From: Paenalcaligenes niemegkensis
Lineage (GTDB): Bacteria; Pseudomonadota; Gammaproteobacteria; Burkholderiales; Burkholderiaceae_B
Length of the DNA: 64,000 nt
NCBI RefSeq assembly: GCF_022230885.1
Contig: NZ_JAKGCT010000004.1
Span: 248,001-312,000, forward strand
Direction: 5' to 3'
The position numbers and the translations under genes are program-made. The notes beneath the pieces were generated by a model. That model saw only the letters and a list, made by a program, of their open reading frames with translations. It was not told the DNA's origin and searched no databases. Below are positions 21,075 to 30,835 of this stretch, piece after piece; the first letter of the stretch is position 1, and each line of letters begins with the position of its first letter.

Positions 21075-21097
21075 AAATATGCGCATTGCGTATATTT
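21075..21097. promoter_or_regulatory. Imperfect palindrome in front of pyrB
   Basis: AAATATGCGC-ATT-GCGTATATTT is a 10-bp inverted repeat with one mismatch, lying 29 bases before the pyrB start and just upstream of its ribosome binding site (AAGGAG). The surrounding TATAAATAAAATAT is promoter-like. Because the encoded carbamoyltransferase carries an N-terminal helix-turn-helix, self-binding here is conceivable but unproven. Confidence 0.4.
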
Positions 21098-21125
21098 GTG
21101 TTTATGTTTCTATGAAGGAGTGGAA

Positions 21126-22421
21126 ATGGCTGTGTCTCAACAGGTGTTTTTGCGTGACGCGATGCGTCGCTTGAATTTGACGCGCGATATTTTCGCGGCT
21201 CGTATCGGAGTTAAACGTCGAGCGCTGGATACGTGGCTGTTGCCCGAAGCCTCACAAGAGTTTCGCGGCATGCCTGAAGTGGTGCAGCGTTTTGTGACTG
21301 AAATCGTAGAAAACGAGTTATTACTGGCCAAGTATGCGCAAAGCGCACAGTCCGGGCCCCTACGTGACCGTATTGCCACGAATGGAAAGCATCAGCTGCT
21401 TTCTGTAGAGCAATTCACGCGCGAATCGGTAGAAGAACTTTTTAGCGTGGCCGACATCATGCAGCCTATCGCACGCCGGCAGAAAGTCTCTCGTGTGCTT
21501 GAGGGGGCGGTGCTGGGCAATTTATTCTTCGAAGCCAGTACGCGAACCCGGGTAAGTTTTGGCGCGGCCTTTTGTCGACTTGGAGGTTCTGTTTGTGACA
21601 CCACCGGTTTTACGTTCTCGTCGATGGCTAAAGGTGAATCTATTTACGATACTAGCCGGGTCATGAGCGGCTACGTGGATGCGATGGTTATTCGGCATCC
21701 AGAGCAAGGCTCAGTGGCTGAGTTTGCCCGCGCCACGAACATTCCGGTTGTTAATGGTGGTGATGGCGCAGGAGAGCACCCCAGTCAGGCGCTGCTTGAC
21801 CTCTATACCATCTTGACCGAGTTTTCGCGTCTGGGTAAGTTGCTCGATGGCGCACATATTGCCGTCACCGGCGACTTGAAATACGGCCGCACTGTGCACT
21901 CGCTGGTTAAGCTATTAGCACTGTACCGGGGTTTGAAGTTCACCCTGATCTCGCCTCCGGGCCTCGAGATGCCAGCTGAAATAATTGAGCAGATAGCCAG
22001 GCAAGGCAAACATGTAATCGAACAGTACCATTCACTTGAAGAAGGGCTTAAAGACGCTGATGTTATCTATGCAACACGCGTGCAGAAAGAACGCTTTTCG
22101 GATGAGCAGCTAGAGGGTTATACGGCAGATTTTCAGGTAAGCAAAGAAGTGGTCGACCGCTGTTGTGCTCCTGATGCTATTGTCCTGCACCCTTTGCCTC
22201 GTGACAGTCGCGAGGGAGCCCATGATTTAAGCACAGATCTTAATCATGATCCGCGTCTGGGCATTTTCCGCCAGGCAGATAACGGTATCCCCGTACGAAT
22301 GGCGATTTTTGCTGTGCTGCTGGGTGTAGAGAACCTGGTCCAGCATTCAATGCGTGATGTCACGTGGAGCCCGCCTTCGCATATAGGGCCTGAAGACGCC
22401 GTGTTTCATGGCATGTATTAA
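21126..22421 (+). CDS. pyrB: Aspartate carbamoyltransferase with N-terminal helix-turn-helix extension
   Basis: 431 residues. The C-terminal 330 or so are a typical ATCase catalytic chain, which joins carbamoyl phosphate and aspartate in pyrimidine synthesis: phosphate-binding STRTR (138-142), HPSQALLDLYT and HPLPR. The first about 65 residues are extra relative to E. coli PyrB and read like an XRE-type HTH (FLRDAMRRLNLTRDIFAARI, then GVKRRALDTWLLP). Long forms like this occur in betaproteobacteria. The start is set by AAGGAG seven bases before ATG 21126; an earlier in-frame ATG lacks such a site. A palindrome overlaps the likely promoter. The gene is single and ends at a strong terminator shared with rdgC. 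Confidence 0.9.
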   Translation: MAVSQQVFLRDAMRRLNLTRDIFAARIGVKRRALDTWLLPEASQEFRGMPEVVQRFVTEIVENELLLAKYAQSAQSGPLRDRIATNGKHQLLSVEQFTRESVEELFSVADIMQPIARRQKVSRVLEGAVLGNLFFEASTRTRVSFGAAFCRLGGSVCDTTGFTFSSMAKGESIYDTSRVMSGYVDAMVIRHPEQGSVAEFARATNIPVVNGGDGAGEHPSQALLDLYTILTEFSRLGKLLDGAHIAVTGDLKYGRTVHSLVKLLALYRGLKFTLISPPGLEMPAEIIEQIARQGKHVIEQYHSLEEGLKDADVIYATRVQKERFSDEQLEGYTADFQVSKEVVDRCCAPDAIVLHPLPRDSREGAHDLSTDLNHDPRLGIFRQADNGIPVRMAIFAVLLGVENLVQHSMRDVTWSPPSHIGPEDAVFHGMY

Positions 22422-22504
22422 TTAATACGCCGGCAGGGGGCGCGGTAAGGCCTGTGACTGTCAACGATAGCAGACGCCGTACGCAGCCAAGGCGCTGAAA
22501 CGCA

Positions 22505-22544
22505 AAGCGTAACGGACGGCAAGGGCTGCCCGTTACGCTTTTTT
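22505..22544. terminator. Rho-independent terminator between pyrB and rdgC
   Basis: AAGCGTAACGG (22505-22515) pairs with CCGTTACGCTT (22530-22540) in a perfect 11-bp stem, followed by a run of T. The start of the hairpin also carries A residues, so it can serve rdgC from the other strand. Confidence 0.85.
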
Positions 22545-22553
22545 CGTAGAGGC

Positions 22554-23454
22554 TTAGATTACAACCTTTTCGCCACCCAGGGCTTCAATAAGGTCGTTAA
22601 GCATGGGCGCCAGTTCGGCCGTCATTAGCGTCATGTCTGAGTTGAAAAGCTCGGCATCGTCGCCAGAAAGCGCGTCGTTTTGATCTTTCAGCACATCCAG
22701 CGGGGCGAGGCGCTTCACTTCCAGCCCGTCGGTCAGCACAAACGAGATCTTATCGTTCCAGGTCAAAGCCAGGCGTGTGCACTGTTTGCCGGATTCTATG
22801 TGTTTACGAACTTCGTCAATGTCGATGCTTTGGCGTACGTAGCGAACCACGGCACGGCTCTCGCTTGTAGAGCGGAGTTCGGTATCCTGATCAATACTGA
22901 AGTTGGCGGGGGCCTCGTCTTCGGCCAGCCAGGCTGTCATGGCGGCAGCAGGGGAAAGCTCGGTGTACAGAGGAAGCACCGGAAAAGGATCCAGGCTTTT
23001 TGCCAGCAGACCCATGACTTCGTCACCCGTGGCGGCGGAGGCGGCATCAACGACCAGCCACAGGTTTTTGGTGTCGATCCAGATTTTGGTGTCGCGATGG
23101 ATGCTGAATGCGCGAGGCATTAATTCAGTAATTACCTGTTCCTTGATCTCACGTACTTGCTTACGGCCCGGGCGATAGCCTTGTTCTTCTTCGATGTCGC
23201 GGGCCTTGATGCGTGCAACCTGATTAATAACGGTAGAAGGCAGCAGCTTTTTTCGGAACGTACACTGATCAGCAACTGGCCATTCAGGTTGTGAACCAGC
23301 CCTTCACCTTCTCGGGGGCAACCCAGCCCACACTGACCGGATCCTGGCTGGTACCAGGTTGAAAAGCATGCTCTTGTAGTGCTGCTTCCAGAGTGTCGGG
23401 CGTATGTGACCAAGCCTGGGATAAACGGAATACACGTAAATTTTTAAACCACAT
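22554..23454 (-). pseudogene. rdgC: Recombination-associated protein RdgC, two frameshifts
   Basis: Corrected length 300 residues, the family's usual size. RdgC is a nucleoid-associated ring protein that binds dsDNA and modulates RecA. The N-terminus MWFKNLRVFRL is diagnostic and sets the start. Three segments in three frames join at about 23316 (five C on the coding strand; six give [19 protein letters not shown]) and about 23250 (six A; seven give SEKKLLP). The C-terminal part [20 protein letters not shown] to the end is uninterrupted. It sits next to recA, divergently transcribed, which fits its role. Two independent homopolymer losses in one gene point to sequence error rather than decay. 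Confidence 0.88.
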
Positions 23455-23817
23455 GGACAATGACTTTAAGGTGCGGCCAAGGCAAATAGCAGTACTATTG
23501 CTTCGGCAATGAGTGGGAGTAATGGAGGATGATTGTACGCCCAAATTCAACACTGTCGAGTCAGCGAATCTTAAGTACGGTGATGGTTTTTAACCTTCGT
23601 TAACAAAGTAACGACGCATATTTTGAGATTCGGTAGGCGCTATGTTGCCCTTTGGGCTGGCTGTTTTATACCATTGTTATTTCTACCTTTAATGATGCAC
23701 TACCTTTTTATCTGTGGCTCAATAGTGTCTGTGGACGGGGTTATAGCAAGCCATCGTTGGAGCCTGTACATGTTCGGCCACCGGCCTCTGGCCCCAAAGC
23801 TATAACTTGCTGGTTAT
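23455..23817. other. rdgC-recA intergenic region, no gene seen
   Basis: About 360 bp between the divergent rdgC and the recA promoter. Short open frames here lack ribosome binding sites and family resemblance. GGCCA-N8-TGGCC near 23777 is a weak hairpin. The AT-rich part next to rdgC presumably holds its promoter. I see nothing else. Confidence 0.6.
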
Positions 23818-23839
23818 CTGTGTATTTATACAGTATAAT
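23811..23839 (+). promoter_or_regulatory. recA promoter with LexA (SOS) box
   Basis: CTGTGTATTTATACAG (23818-23833) fits the CTG-N10-CAG LexA consensus and is directly followed by a perfect -10 box TATAAT (23834-23839). A weak -35 (TGGTTA, 23811-23816) lies 17 bases upstream of the -10. The layout, with the operator between -35 and -10, is the same as in the E. coli recA promoter. It indicates DNA-damage induction of recA and recX. Confidence 0.9.
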
Positions 23840-23964
23840 TTAATGCGATAATTCAACTACAGATTGAACTAAACGTTCAGCTGAAAAGATTTAGCTAAAA
23901 ATACAAGCCGCTAACTGATGGTTTGCGCGATCTTTACCGTATATCAATATTCAAGGAATCCCTC

Positions 23965-25056
23965 ATGGACGATAAACGAAGCAAAGCTGTAACAGCCGAG
24001 CGTGCCAAGGCTCTTTCTGCTGCTTTGTCTCAAATCGAAAAGCAGTTTGGCAAAGGTTCGGTTATGCGTTATGGCGATAACGAAATCGAACACGATATCC
24101 AGGTCTGCTCAACCGGCTCCTTAGGTTTAGATATAGCCTTGGGGGTGGGTGGTTTGCCCCGGGGTCGCGTGATCGAGATCTACGGTCCTGAGTCCTCGGG
24201 TAAAACCACGCTCACATTGCAGGTCATTGCCGAAATGCAAAAAATCGGCGGTACGTGTGCCTTCGTCGATGCCGAGCATGCGCTTGACGTGCAATATGCG
24301 CAAAAAGTCGGCGTAAACCTAAGCGATTTACTGATATCCCAGCCAGACACCGGCGAGCAGGCGCTCGAAATCACCGAAGCCCTGGTGCGTTCGGGTTCTG
24401 TAGATCTTATTGTGGTCGACTCGGTAGCTGCGCTGACGCCCAAGGCTGAAATCGAAGGCGATATGGGTGATTCGCTTCCTGGCCTGCAGGCCCGCCTCAT
24501 GAGCCAGGCCCTGCGTAAGCTTACCGCTACCATCAAGCGTGCAAATTGCATGGTTATTTTCATTAACCAGATACGCATGAAAATTGGCGTCATGTTTGGC
24601 AACCCTGAAACCACTACCGGCGGAAACGCACTGAAGTTTTACTCGTCTGTGCGTCTCGATATCCGTCGTATCGGTTCAATCAAGCGTGGCGACGAGGTCG
24701 TGGGTAACGAAACCCGCGTCAAGGTCGTAAAAAACAAGGTTGCACCACCCTTTAAGCAAGCCGAGTTCGACATCATGTACGGTGCCGGTATTTCGCGGGA
24801 AGGCGAGATTGTCGATCTGGGCGTGCAAGCTGGTGTGGTAGACCGTGCAGGGGCTTGGTATAGCTACGAAAGTACGCGTATTGGTCAGGGTAAAGACAAT
24901 GCCCGTGAGTTTCTGCGTGAAAATCCAGTCATGGCACGTGAAATTGAAAACCGGGTGCGCGAGAAGTTTGGCGTCGTGCAGATGGGGGCAGCCACGGCTT
25001 CCGCCCCTAAAGAGGCCGCTCCCCAAGAAGTCGAAGCCCCCGAAACCAAAGATTAA
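23965..25056 (+). CDS. recA: Recombinase RecA
   Basis: 363-residue strand-exchange ATPase and LexA co-protease. It has Walker A GPESSGKT (74-81), the EAE-like catalytic region ([10 protein letters not shown]), Walker [11 protein letters not shown], and the L2 region with [11 protein letters not shown]. The acidic Ala/Pro/Glu tail is typical of betaproteobacterial RecA. ATG 23965 has AAGGAA 6 bases upstream and yields the conserved start MDDKRSK; an ATG-like start 42 bases earlier adds residues not seen in the family. recX follows after six bases and a LexA box precedes the promoter. Confidence 0.98.
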   Translation: MDDKRSKAVTAERAKALSAALSQIEKQFGKGSVMRYGDNEIEHDIQVCSTGSLGLDIALGVGGLPRGRVIEIYGPESSGKTTLTLQVIAEMQKIGGTCAFVDAEHALDVQYAQKVGVNLSDLLISQPDTGEQALEITEALVRSGSVDLIVVDSVAALTPKAEIEGDMGDSLPGLQARLMSQALRKLTATIKRANCMVIFINQIRMKIGVMFGNPETTTGGNALKFYSSVRLDIRRIGSIKRGDEVVGNETRVKVVKNKVAPPFKQAEFDIMYGAGISREGEIVDLGVQAGVVDRAGAWYSYESTRIGQGKDNAREFLRENPVMAREIENRVREKFGVVQMGAATASAPKEAAPQEVEAPETKD

Positions 25057-25062
25057 GTTTGT

Positions 25063-25592
25063 ATGGTTTACGATAACGAGCCTTTTGAGTCCGATCCCGA
25101 CGAGCTTGCCGAGCGTTTAACCGCATCGGCCAAACCTTCGGGGCCTTCGCTAAAGGCTCGGGCTATCGATTTTTTATCCAGACGCGAACATTCTCGTGTT
25201 GAACTGCAGCGCAAGTTGCGGCGCCATAGCGACGAGGCCTCGGAAATCGAGGCCTTGCTTGACGAACTAGAGCACGAAAAGTGGCTGTCAGACGATCGCT
25301 TTGCCCAAAGCCTGATCAATCGCCGTGCCCACAAATTGGGTACGCTGCGTATTGTGCAGGAACTCCGTCAAAATGGTGTTGAAGCTGAAAAAATCACCGA
25401 GCTTGCCGAGTCTTTGAGGCACTCTGAATATGATCGTGCTTACGAAGTGTGGGATAGGAAGTTTGGTAAAGCACCGCTTGATCAAAAGAGTACGCCCGCC
25501 AGTTTCGTTTTTTAGCCAGCCGCGGATTTAGCAGTGATGTCTTTCATAAAATAATCGCAGCGGCAAAAGCTGATCCCGATCTTTACGAGTAA
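25063..25592 (+). pseudogene. recX: Regulatory protein RecX, frameshifted near the C-terminus
   Basis: RecX caps and inhibits RecA filaments. Corrected length 176 residues, with three tandem three-helix repeats: ARAIDFLSRREHSRVELQRK, then WLSDDRFAQSLINRR, then RIVQELRQNGVEAEKI. The reading frame as given stops early at 25515. Adding one A to the run at 25484-25487 gives DQKEYARQFRFLASRGFSSD and continues to the conserved end DPDLYE with TAA at 25590. It starts six bases after recA, so it shares the SOS promoter. The break is most likely a sequencing error. Confidence 0.9.
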
Positions 25593-25633
25593 TACTGCCA
25601 AGCTTGTACCCCAATTCGTGCCTTTCTTAAGAA

Positions 25634-25652
25634 GAAAACCGCAACGGTTTTC
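25634..25652. terminator. Hairpin downstream of recX
   Basis: GAAAACCG-CAA-CGGTTTTC is a perfect 8-bp stem with a 3-base loop, located between the convergent recX and LysR genes. It is followed by a pyrimidine-rich stretch (TCGTCTTCCTG) rather than a pure T-tract. It plausibly terminates both transcripts. Confidence 0.6.
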
Positions 25653-25675
25653 TCGTCTTCCTGTATTAAGCCCCC

Positions 25676-26598
25676 TTAAGTACTTTGTGAAGCCTGGTCT
25701 ACGATCCAATCGTGCACCGCTTTAATCCGTCTGTCATCCAGCGCGCCGGGCGAGTAGGCTATACCATACTCCATGGATGTCTCTACACGCTGGCTGAAGG
25801 GAGCGACCAGTTGTCCCGAGCGCAGCTCGTGGGTACTCAAGGTTTTTCGGGCTATGGCCACGCCCATGCCTGCAATCGCTGCCTGAATAACCACATGATT
25901 TCGATTAAACATATAACCCCGGCGTACATCAATACCCGTTGCCCCAATGGCGGCTAAATAGCCTTCCCATTCGGCATAGGGGTGGCTGCCTCGCCATGCG
26001 GTGATATCGTGAAGCAAAGGAAAGGCTCGCAGATCTTCAGGTTTTTCCAGTTTGTTGTCGATCAGCAGCGACGGAGAGCAGACAGGAAATATTTCTTCTT
26101 TGATTAAAGGGGTAATTTGCAGGCCACTTTGCACACCGTCATTTAAATCAATCGCCAAATCAAAGGTGCCCGGCAATAACGCGCGTGAACTGTCTTCGGC
26201 TTCAATTTTTAATTCTATATGCGGGTAAGTTGTTTGAAAATTGACCAGTCTGGGCATTAACCAAATACTTAAAAAGAGGGAACCACCCGTAAACGGATAA
26301 TGCCGCTTAAATGACCCCCTGACAATCGCGTGATTTCCAGGGCGATAGCGGCGTAGTTTTGCTCGACCACAGTCGCCAGACGCACGCCTTCTTCAGTCAG
26401 TGCCAGTTCGCGGGTCAGCCGCAAAAACAGCTTGAAGCCCAGCCACTCCTCAAGCTGCTTGATTTGCTGGCTGATAGCGCCGGCGGTAACGTGCAAATGC
26501 CCCGCAGCTTCAGTAAACGACAGGGTCTTGGCGCAAACTGAAAACACATTCAGACGCCCGAAAATAGCTGTAGTTACTTCACGTTTATGATTTAGCAT
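25676..26598 (-). pseudogene. LysR family regulator next to sdaA, frameshifted
   Basis: Corrected length 307 residues. The N-terminal winged HTH (LSFTEAAGHLHVTAGAISQQ, then IKQLEEWLGFKLF) resembles the GcvA group. The effector domain (PRLVNFQTTYPHIELKIEAE; IAGMGVAIARKTL) follows in another frame. The stop at about 26269 disappears if the T run on the coding strand (A run at 26271-26275) has six instead of five bases, giving PSFLSIWLMPRL. It is divergent from the L-serine ammonia-lyase gene across about 90 bp, so it is a good candidate regulator of serine degradation. The inducer is not shown by the sequence. Confidence 0.85.
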
Positions 26599-26687
26599 TT
26601 CTATATCGTGTTTAGTATTTAAGGTTTGTCAGCCTTTGCTGTTTAGATCATGATGGATAATCACGTTCTTTGTTGCCGAGGTGGTTT

Positions 26688-28100
26688 TTGTTAGATAGTT
26701 ATTCATACATCAGCGTTCTGGATATATTCAAAATCGGGGTGGGGCCGTCAAGCTCACATACTACCGGACCAATGATTGCAGCAGGCCAATTCAGGAGGCA
26801 TCTGCATGGTTTGGAGCTGAATCAATTACTTCGCATTGATGTGCATTTGTATGGATCATTGTCCTCAACGGGTATAGGCCATGCCACGGATACGGCGGTG
26901 ATGGCCGGCCTGCTCGGGCTTGAGCCGGCTACGGTGGACCCCGAGCAAATGAGAGCACAGGTAAAAGAAGTACGTCACGGTCATAAGCTTTCCATCAGTG
27001 CTGATCAGAGTGTAGAGTTCGATCCCGCTAGGAATATTATATTTAAGCCGGTTGGCCTGGCTTACCATCCAAATGCATTGCGTTTTAAGGCTGTTTTTTC
27101 TGACGGTAGTAAGACAGTTAAAACCTACTATTCAGTGGGTGGGGGCTTTGTGATTGACGATGACGAATTGTCGGCATCGGCTCAGGCACCGTGGCCATCA
27201 GATGCAGGCTTGCAGGCACCTGGGCAGGTGCCTTATCCATTCAGCAGCGCCGCTGATTTGCTGCGCTTGTGTGCTGAACATCAGCTCTCGATTAGCGAGC
27301 TCGTGATGGCAAATGAACAAACGTTGCGCCCGTGGACTGAGACTGAAGCCGCACTGCGGGGCATTTGGCAAGCCATGCAAGACTGCGTGCATCAGGGCCT
27401 GGTAAATCCGGGCGTGCTCCCAGGCGGGCTTGACGTTAAGCGACGGGCCCCTGATTTGTACCAGCGTTTGCTGGCATCCAGGAATCAGCCAGCTCCGGTA
27501 TTAACGATGCAAGGGATGGATTGGGTCAACGTCTATGCGATGGCTGTCAATGAAGAAAATGCGGCGGGCGGCAAGGTGGTGACAGCACCCACGAATGGCG
27601 CTGCCGGGATTATTCCCGCCGTGCTGCATTTTTATATTGCCTTGTTTCCAGATTACTCCTTTGACGACATTGTGCGGTTTTTACTGACAGCGTCTGCCAT
27701 AGCCAAACTGTGCAAAATGAATGCATCGATTTCAGGTGCAGAGGTGGGCTGTCAGGGCGAAGTGGGTTCTGCCTGTGCAATGGCTGCTGCCGGCCTGGCG
27801 GCCTTGATGGGCGCGACTCCGCAGCAAGTGGAGAACGCTGCCGAGATCGGTCTGGAGCATAACCTGGGCCTGACCTGTGATCCGGTAGGCGGGCTCGTGC
27901 AAATTCCCTGTATTGAGCGCAATGCGATTGCGGGTGTAAAGGCTATTAATGCTGCACGCCTGGCGATGCATGGTGATGGCAAGCATCACATCAGCCTGGA
28001 TCAGGCAATTCGCACTATGCGCGATACGGGCAGGGACATGCATGACAAGTACAAAGAGACCTCGCTGGGCGGGCTGGCAGTCGCCTTCACCGAATGTTAA
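26688..28100 (+). CDS. sdaA: L-serine ammonia-lyase (single-chain, iron-sulfur)
   Basis: About 470 residues. It deaminates L-serine to pyruvate with a [4Fe-4S] cluster. The N-terminal beta domain starts with [20 protein letters not shown], and the C-terminal alpha domain carries cysteines in [23 protein letters not shown] and IPCIERNA that match the cluster ligands. No ATG fits. I choose TTG 26688 because GAGG lies 6 bases before it and it gives the usual short leader; another TTG 18 bases earlier is possible. A divergent LysR gene precedes it. The symbol follows the single-chain SdaA/SdaB type; the paralogue cannot be decided. Confidence 0.92.
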   Translation: MLDSYSYISVLDIFKIGVGPSSSHTTGPMIAAGQFRRHLHGLELNQLLRIDVHLYGSLSSTGIGHATDTAVMAGLLGLEPATVDPEQMRAQVKEVRHGHKLSISADQSVEFDPARNIIFKPVGLAYHPNALRFKAVFSDGSKTVKTYYSVGGGFVIDDDELSASAQAPWPSDAGLQAPGQVPYPFSSAADLLRLCAEHQLSISELVMANEQTLRPWTETEAALRGIWQAMQDCVHQGLVNPGVLPGGLDVKRRAPDLYQRLLASRNQPAPVLTMQGMDWVNVYAMAVNEENAAGGKVVTAPTNGAAGIIPAVLHFYIALFPDYSFDDIVRFLLTASAIAKLCKMNASISGAEVGCQGEVGSACAMAAAGLAALMGATPQQVENAAEIGLEHNLGLTCDPVGGLVQIPCIERNAIAGVKAINAARLAMHGDGKHHISLDQAIRTMRDTGRDMHDKYKETSLGGLAVAFTEC

Positions 28101-28140
28101 AGAGCCATGGCCACCTGACGATGGTCATGGCTTCTCTTTA
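28101..28140. terminator. Hairpin between sdaA and the amidohydrolase gene
   Basis: AGCCATG (28103-28109) and CATGGCT (28126-28132) form the stem, extended by ACC/GGT after a 3-base bulge. The outer AGAG/CTCTTT flanks give T residues on the sdaA strand. It fills the gap between two convergent genes. Confidence 0.55.
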
Positions 28141-28141
28141 A

Positions 28142-29305
28142 CTATGCGGGCTCAGCCAATAGCCGTCTGCTAAGTTCTACAAAGTACTTAACGCCATTTT
28201 CCAAAATGCCGTCATTAAAGTCATAGCTGGGGTTATGCAACGAGGCGCTGTCTTCGCCATTTCCTAGCCAGATATAGACGCCAGGAACATTTTGGCTCAT
28301 GAAAGAAAAATCCTCCGAAGCCATGCTGGGTGCCAGGTCTCGATGTACGTTCTGAGGGCCCAGGATATCGGCCAGTACGGCGGCACACTCATCTACATGA
28401 CTGAGCGCGTTAATCGTAGCAGGGTAGCTGACGCGGTAATCCAGCGTGGCTTCGATGTCATGTAGCTGCGCATAGGCCGAGATGTACTCATTGAAGCGTT
28501 TTTCGATCTGCGCGCGCTGCTGCATGTCAAAGCACCGGACAGTGCCCCGCAGTCTCACCTCTTGGGGCATGACGTTATAGGTATCGCCCGCGTTAAAGCT
28601 GGTGACCGTAAACACTGCAGGCTGATGGGCAGAAAACTCCCTGCTGATCAGGCTGGCAAGCTGGCTGACCAGCTGGCATGAGATAAGCAGGGTGTCTTTG
28701 CCCAGGTAAGGCATGGCGGCATGCGCTCCTGACCCTTTAAGGGTCAGATCGAAAATATCAAAGGCCGCCATTACCGGACCGCTGTGTACGGCGGCCTCTC
28801 CGGCAGCCAGGCCAGGCCAGTTGTGCAAGGCGTAAACCGCGTCTACCGGGAACCGTTCAAACAAACCTTCTTCGATCATGACGCGAGCGCCACCTTCATT
28901 CTCTTCAGCCGGCTGAAAAATAAAGTGTATAGTGCCGTAGAAGTCCGGATTGGCAGACAAGGCCTGGGCTGCGCCCAGCAGCATTGTCGTGTGTCCATCA
29001 TGACCGCAGGCATGCATACGGCCCTGATGGCTGGAAGCATGCTCGAAATCATTTTTCTCATGCACATGCAAAGCATCCATATCGGCGCGTAGACCAATAT
29101 TTCGGCCCGCACCCATGCTGCCGCGTAAAGTTCCTACTACCCCCGTGCCTGCGATACCTGTGGTGACTTCCAGGCCCCACTGGCGGAGGCGTTCGGCAAC
29201 TATTTCGCTGGTACGAAACTCTTCGAAGGCGGTTTCAGGGTGGCGATGAAAGTCACGACGCCATTGCGTGAGCAGTTCCACAGAGGGAAATGTTGTAGCA
29301 TCCAT
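28142..29305 (-). CDS. M20 family amidohydrolase (hippurate hydrolase/aminoacylase type)
   Basis: 387 residues. Binuclear metal-dependent hydrolase that releases an amino acid from an N-acyl amino acid or similar amide. The metal-binding motif MHACGHDGHTTML, the catalytic Glu region FQPAEENEGGARVMIEEGLF, ALHNWPGLAAGE and SMASEDFSFM are all present, with the lid domain between. It is the last gene of a four-gene operon after a DUF3100 transporter, a beta-hydroxyacid dehydrogenase and an aldehyde dehydrogenase, 15 bases behind the last. No signal peptide, so it is cytoplasmic and would act after uptake. Confidence 0.9.
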   Translation of the reverse strand: MDATTFPSVELLTQWRRDFHRHPETAFEEFRTSEIVAERLRQWGLEVTTGIAGTGVVGTLRGSMGAGRNIGLRADMDALHVHEKNDFEHASSHQGRMHACGHDGHTTMLLGAAQALSANPDFYGTIHFIFQPAEENEGGARVMIEEGLFERFPVDAVYALHNWPGLAAGEAAVHSGPVMAAFDIFDLTLKGSGAHAAMPYLGKDTLLISCQLVSQLASLISREFSAHQPAVFTVTSFNAGDTYNVMPQEVRLRGTVRCFDMQQRAQIEKRFNEYISAYAQLHDIEATLDYRVSYPATINALSHVDECAAVLADILGPQNVHRDLAPSMASEDFSFMSQNVPGVYIWLGNGEDSASLHNPSYDFNDGILENGVKYFVELSRRLLAEPA

Positions 29306-29319
29306 AGAAACTCCTGACG

Positions 29320-30833
29320 TTATAAGTAGCCGAATGTCGCGGCGGGATTAGCGGCAGTTTCTACCCATACACTTTTCACAGTGGTGTACTCTTGCAGCGC
29401 ATCGATGCCGCTGGAACGGCCGTATCCGCTTTCCTTGATCCCGCCAAAGGGAGAGGCCACGTTAATGGTCTTGTAGCCGTTAATCCAGACCGTGCCGGCA
29501 TTTAACGCTTCGGCGACACGGTGGCCTCGGGCACCGTTTTCAGACCAGACAGCACCGGCCAGTCCAAAGCGGCTTTGGTTGGCCAGCTTGATGGCATCGT
29601 GTTCGTCTTCAAAAGGAATCACCACCACCACGGGACCGAAAATTTCTTCCTGTGCGACAGCCATGTCGTTGCTGACATTTGACAGTATGGTAGGTGATAC
29701 CCTGAAACCAGGCCGATCAGGGCCTGTGTCCCCCAAGGCCAGCGTGGCACCATTGGCGATGGCTTGCTCAATGGAGGTGCGGACGTGTTGATACTGGCGT
29801 TCATTGCACACCGGACCAATTTCAGTTGTCTCGCTGGCCGGGTCGCCTACAGCCAGTTTTGAAGCTCCAGTGACGAGTTTATTTAAGAATTTGTCGTAAA
29901 CCGAGCGCTGTACCAGCAGCCTGGAGCCGGCCACGCAACTTTGTCCTGCACCCGAGAAGATAGCGGCCTGGGCGCCGATGACGGCGCGGTCAAGATTGGC
30001 ATCATCAAAGACAATGTTGGCTGATTTACCGCCCAGCTCGAGTACACACGGTACCAAATAGCTGGCGGCTGTCTGAGCCACGATTTTGCCTGTGTTCACC
30101 GAACCCACAAATACCACTTTTGCGATGTCGTGGGTTTCCAGGGCGGGTTTCAATACCGCGGTGCCTGTGCCGGCAAGGACGTTGACGAGGCCTTTGGGCA
30201 AACCGGCCTGGTGCAGCAGGTGAGCCAGTACTACCGAGGAAAAAGGAGTGAGTTCTGAAGGTTTGAGTACGACGGCGTTGCCGCAGGCGATAGCGGGAGC
30301 GATCTGCCATCCGGCAGTAAAAATAGGCGCATTCCAGGGGTAATTTGCACGACCACGCCCACGGGACGCCGCTGCGTAAAGTTCAAGTGGCCGCTAGGAA
30401 CAGGAATGACTTCGCCATACAGTTTGTCGGCCCAGCCTGCATAGTATTCGAACATTTCAGCAACGCGCAGGCTCTCACCACGACAGTCACGTATGGGCTT
30501 GGCGCTACTGGCTGACTCGAGCTGCGCCAAGGCTTCGCTGTGCTGCCGAATGAGCTGTCCCGCGGCATACATGCGTCGGCCTCGCTCGGCATGACTTAAT
30601 GCAGCCCATTTAATTTGAGCCTGCTTTGCAGCAGCTACGGCTTCTACAGCATGTTCGGGTCCACAGTCAGCATAGTGAAAGTGCTGCTCTCCGGTGTAGG
30701 CGTTGGTCAGCCTAATGGTTTCGCCAGTGCCAGGTCTAAGCTCACCATTGATGAATGAAGCAAATGGGCTGTTGTTAGTGAAGAAGGCTGAAAACAGCTT
30801 GGCTATAGAAGAGGAAGAGGCGGGAGTACTCAT
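29320..30833 (-). pseudogene. NAD(P)-dependent aldehyde dehydrogenase, frameshifted
   Basis: Corrected length 504 residues. It would oxidise an aldehyde to its acid with NAD(P)+. The N-terminal part (FINGELRPGTGETIRLTNAY; RRPVGVVVQITP) and the rest (KPSELTPFSS, catalytic Glu in LELGGKSANIVF, catalytic Cys in AGQSCVAGSRL, and SPFGGIKESGYGRSSG) are in different frames. The joint is the G run at 30337-30340: one more base restores ITPWNAPIFTAGWQ, the conserved NAD-site segment. Three bases separate it from the upstream dehydrogenase gene. The substrate is probably the semialdehyde made or used in the same operon. Most likely an error, not a dead gene. Confidence 0.88.
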
Positions 30834-30835
30834 GC

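Noticed and set aside
20899..21075. 58-codon open frame in front of pyrB, as a possible leader peptide
   Set aside because: It has a U-rich part but no ribosome binding site match, no terminator hairpin after it, and no family-like sequence, so attenuation of the E. coli pyrBI kind is not supported.
23623..23843. Short plus-strand frames between rdgC and recA
   Set aside because: They overlap the LexA-controlled promoter, lack ribosome binding sites and do not resemble known proteins.
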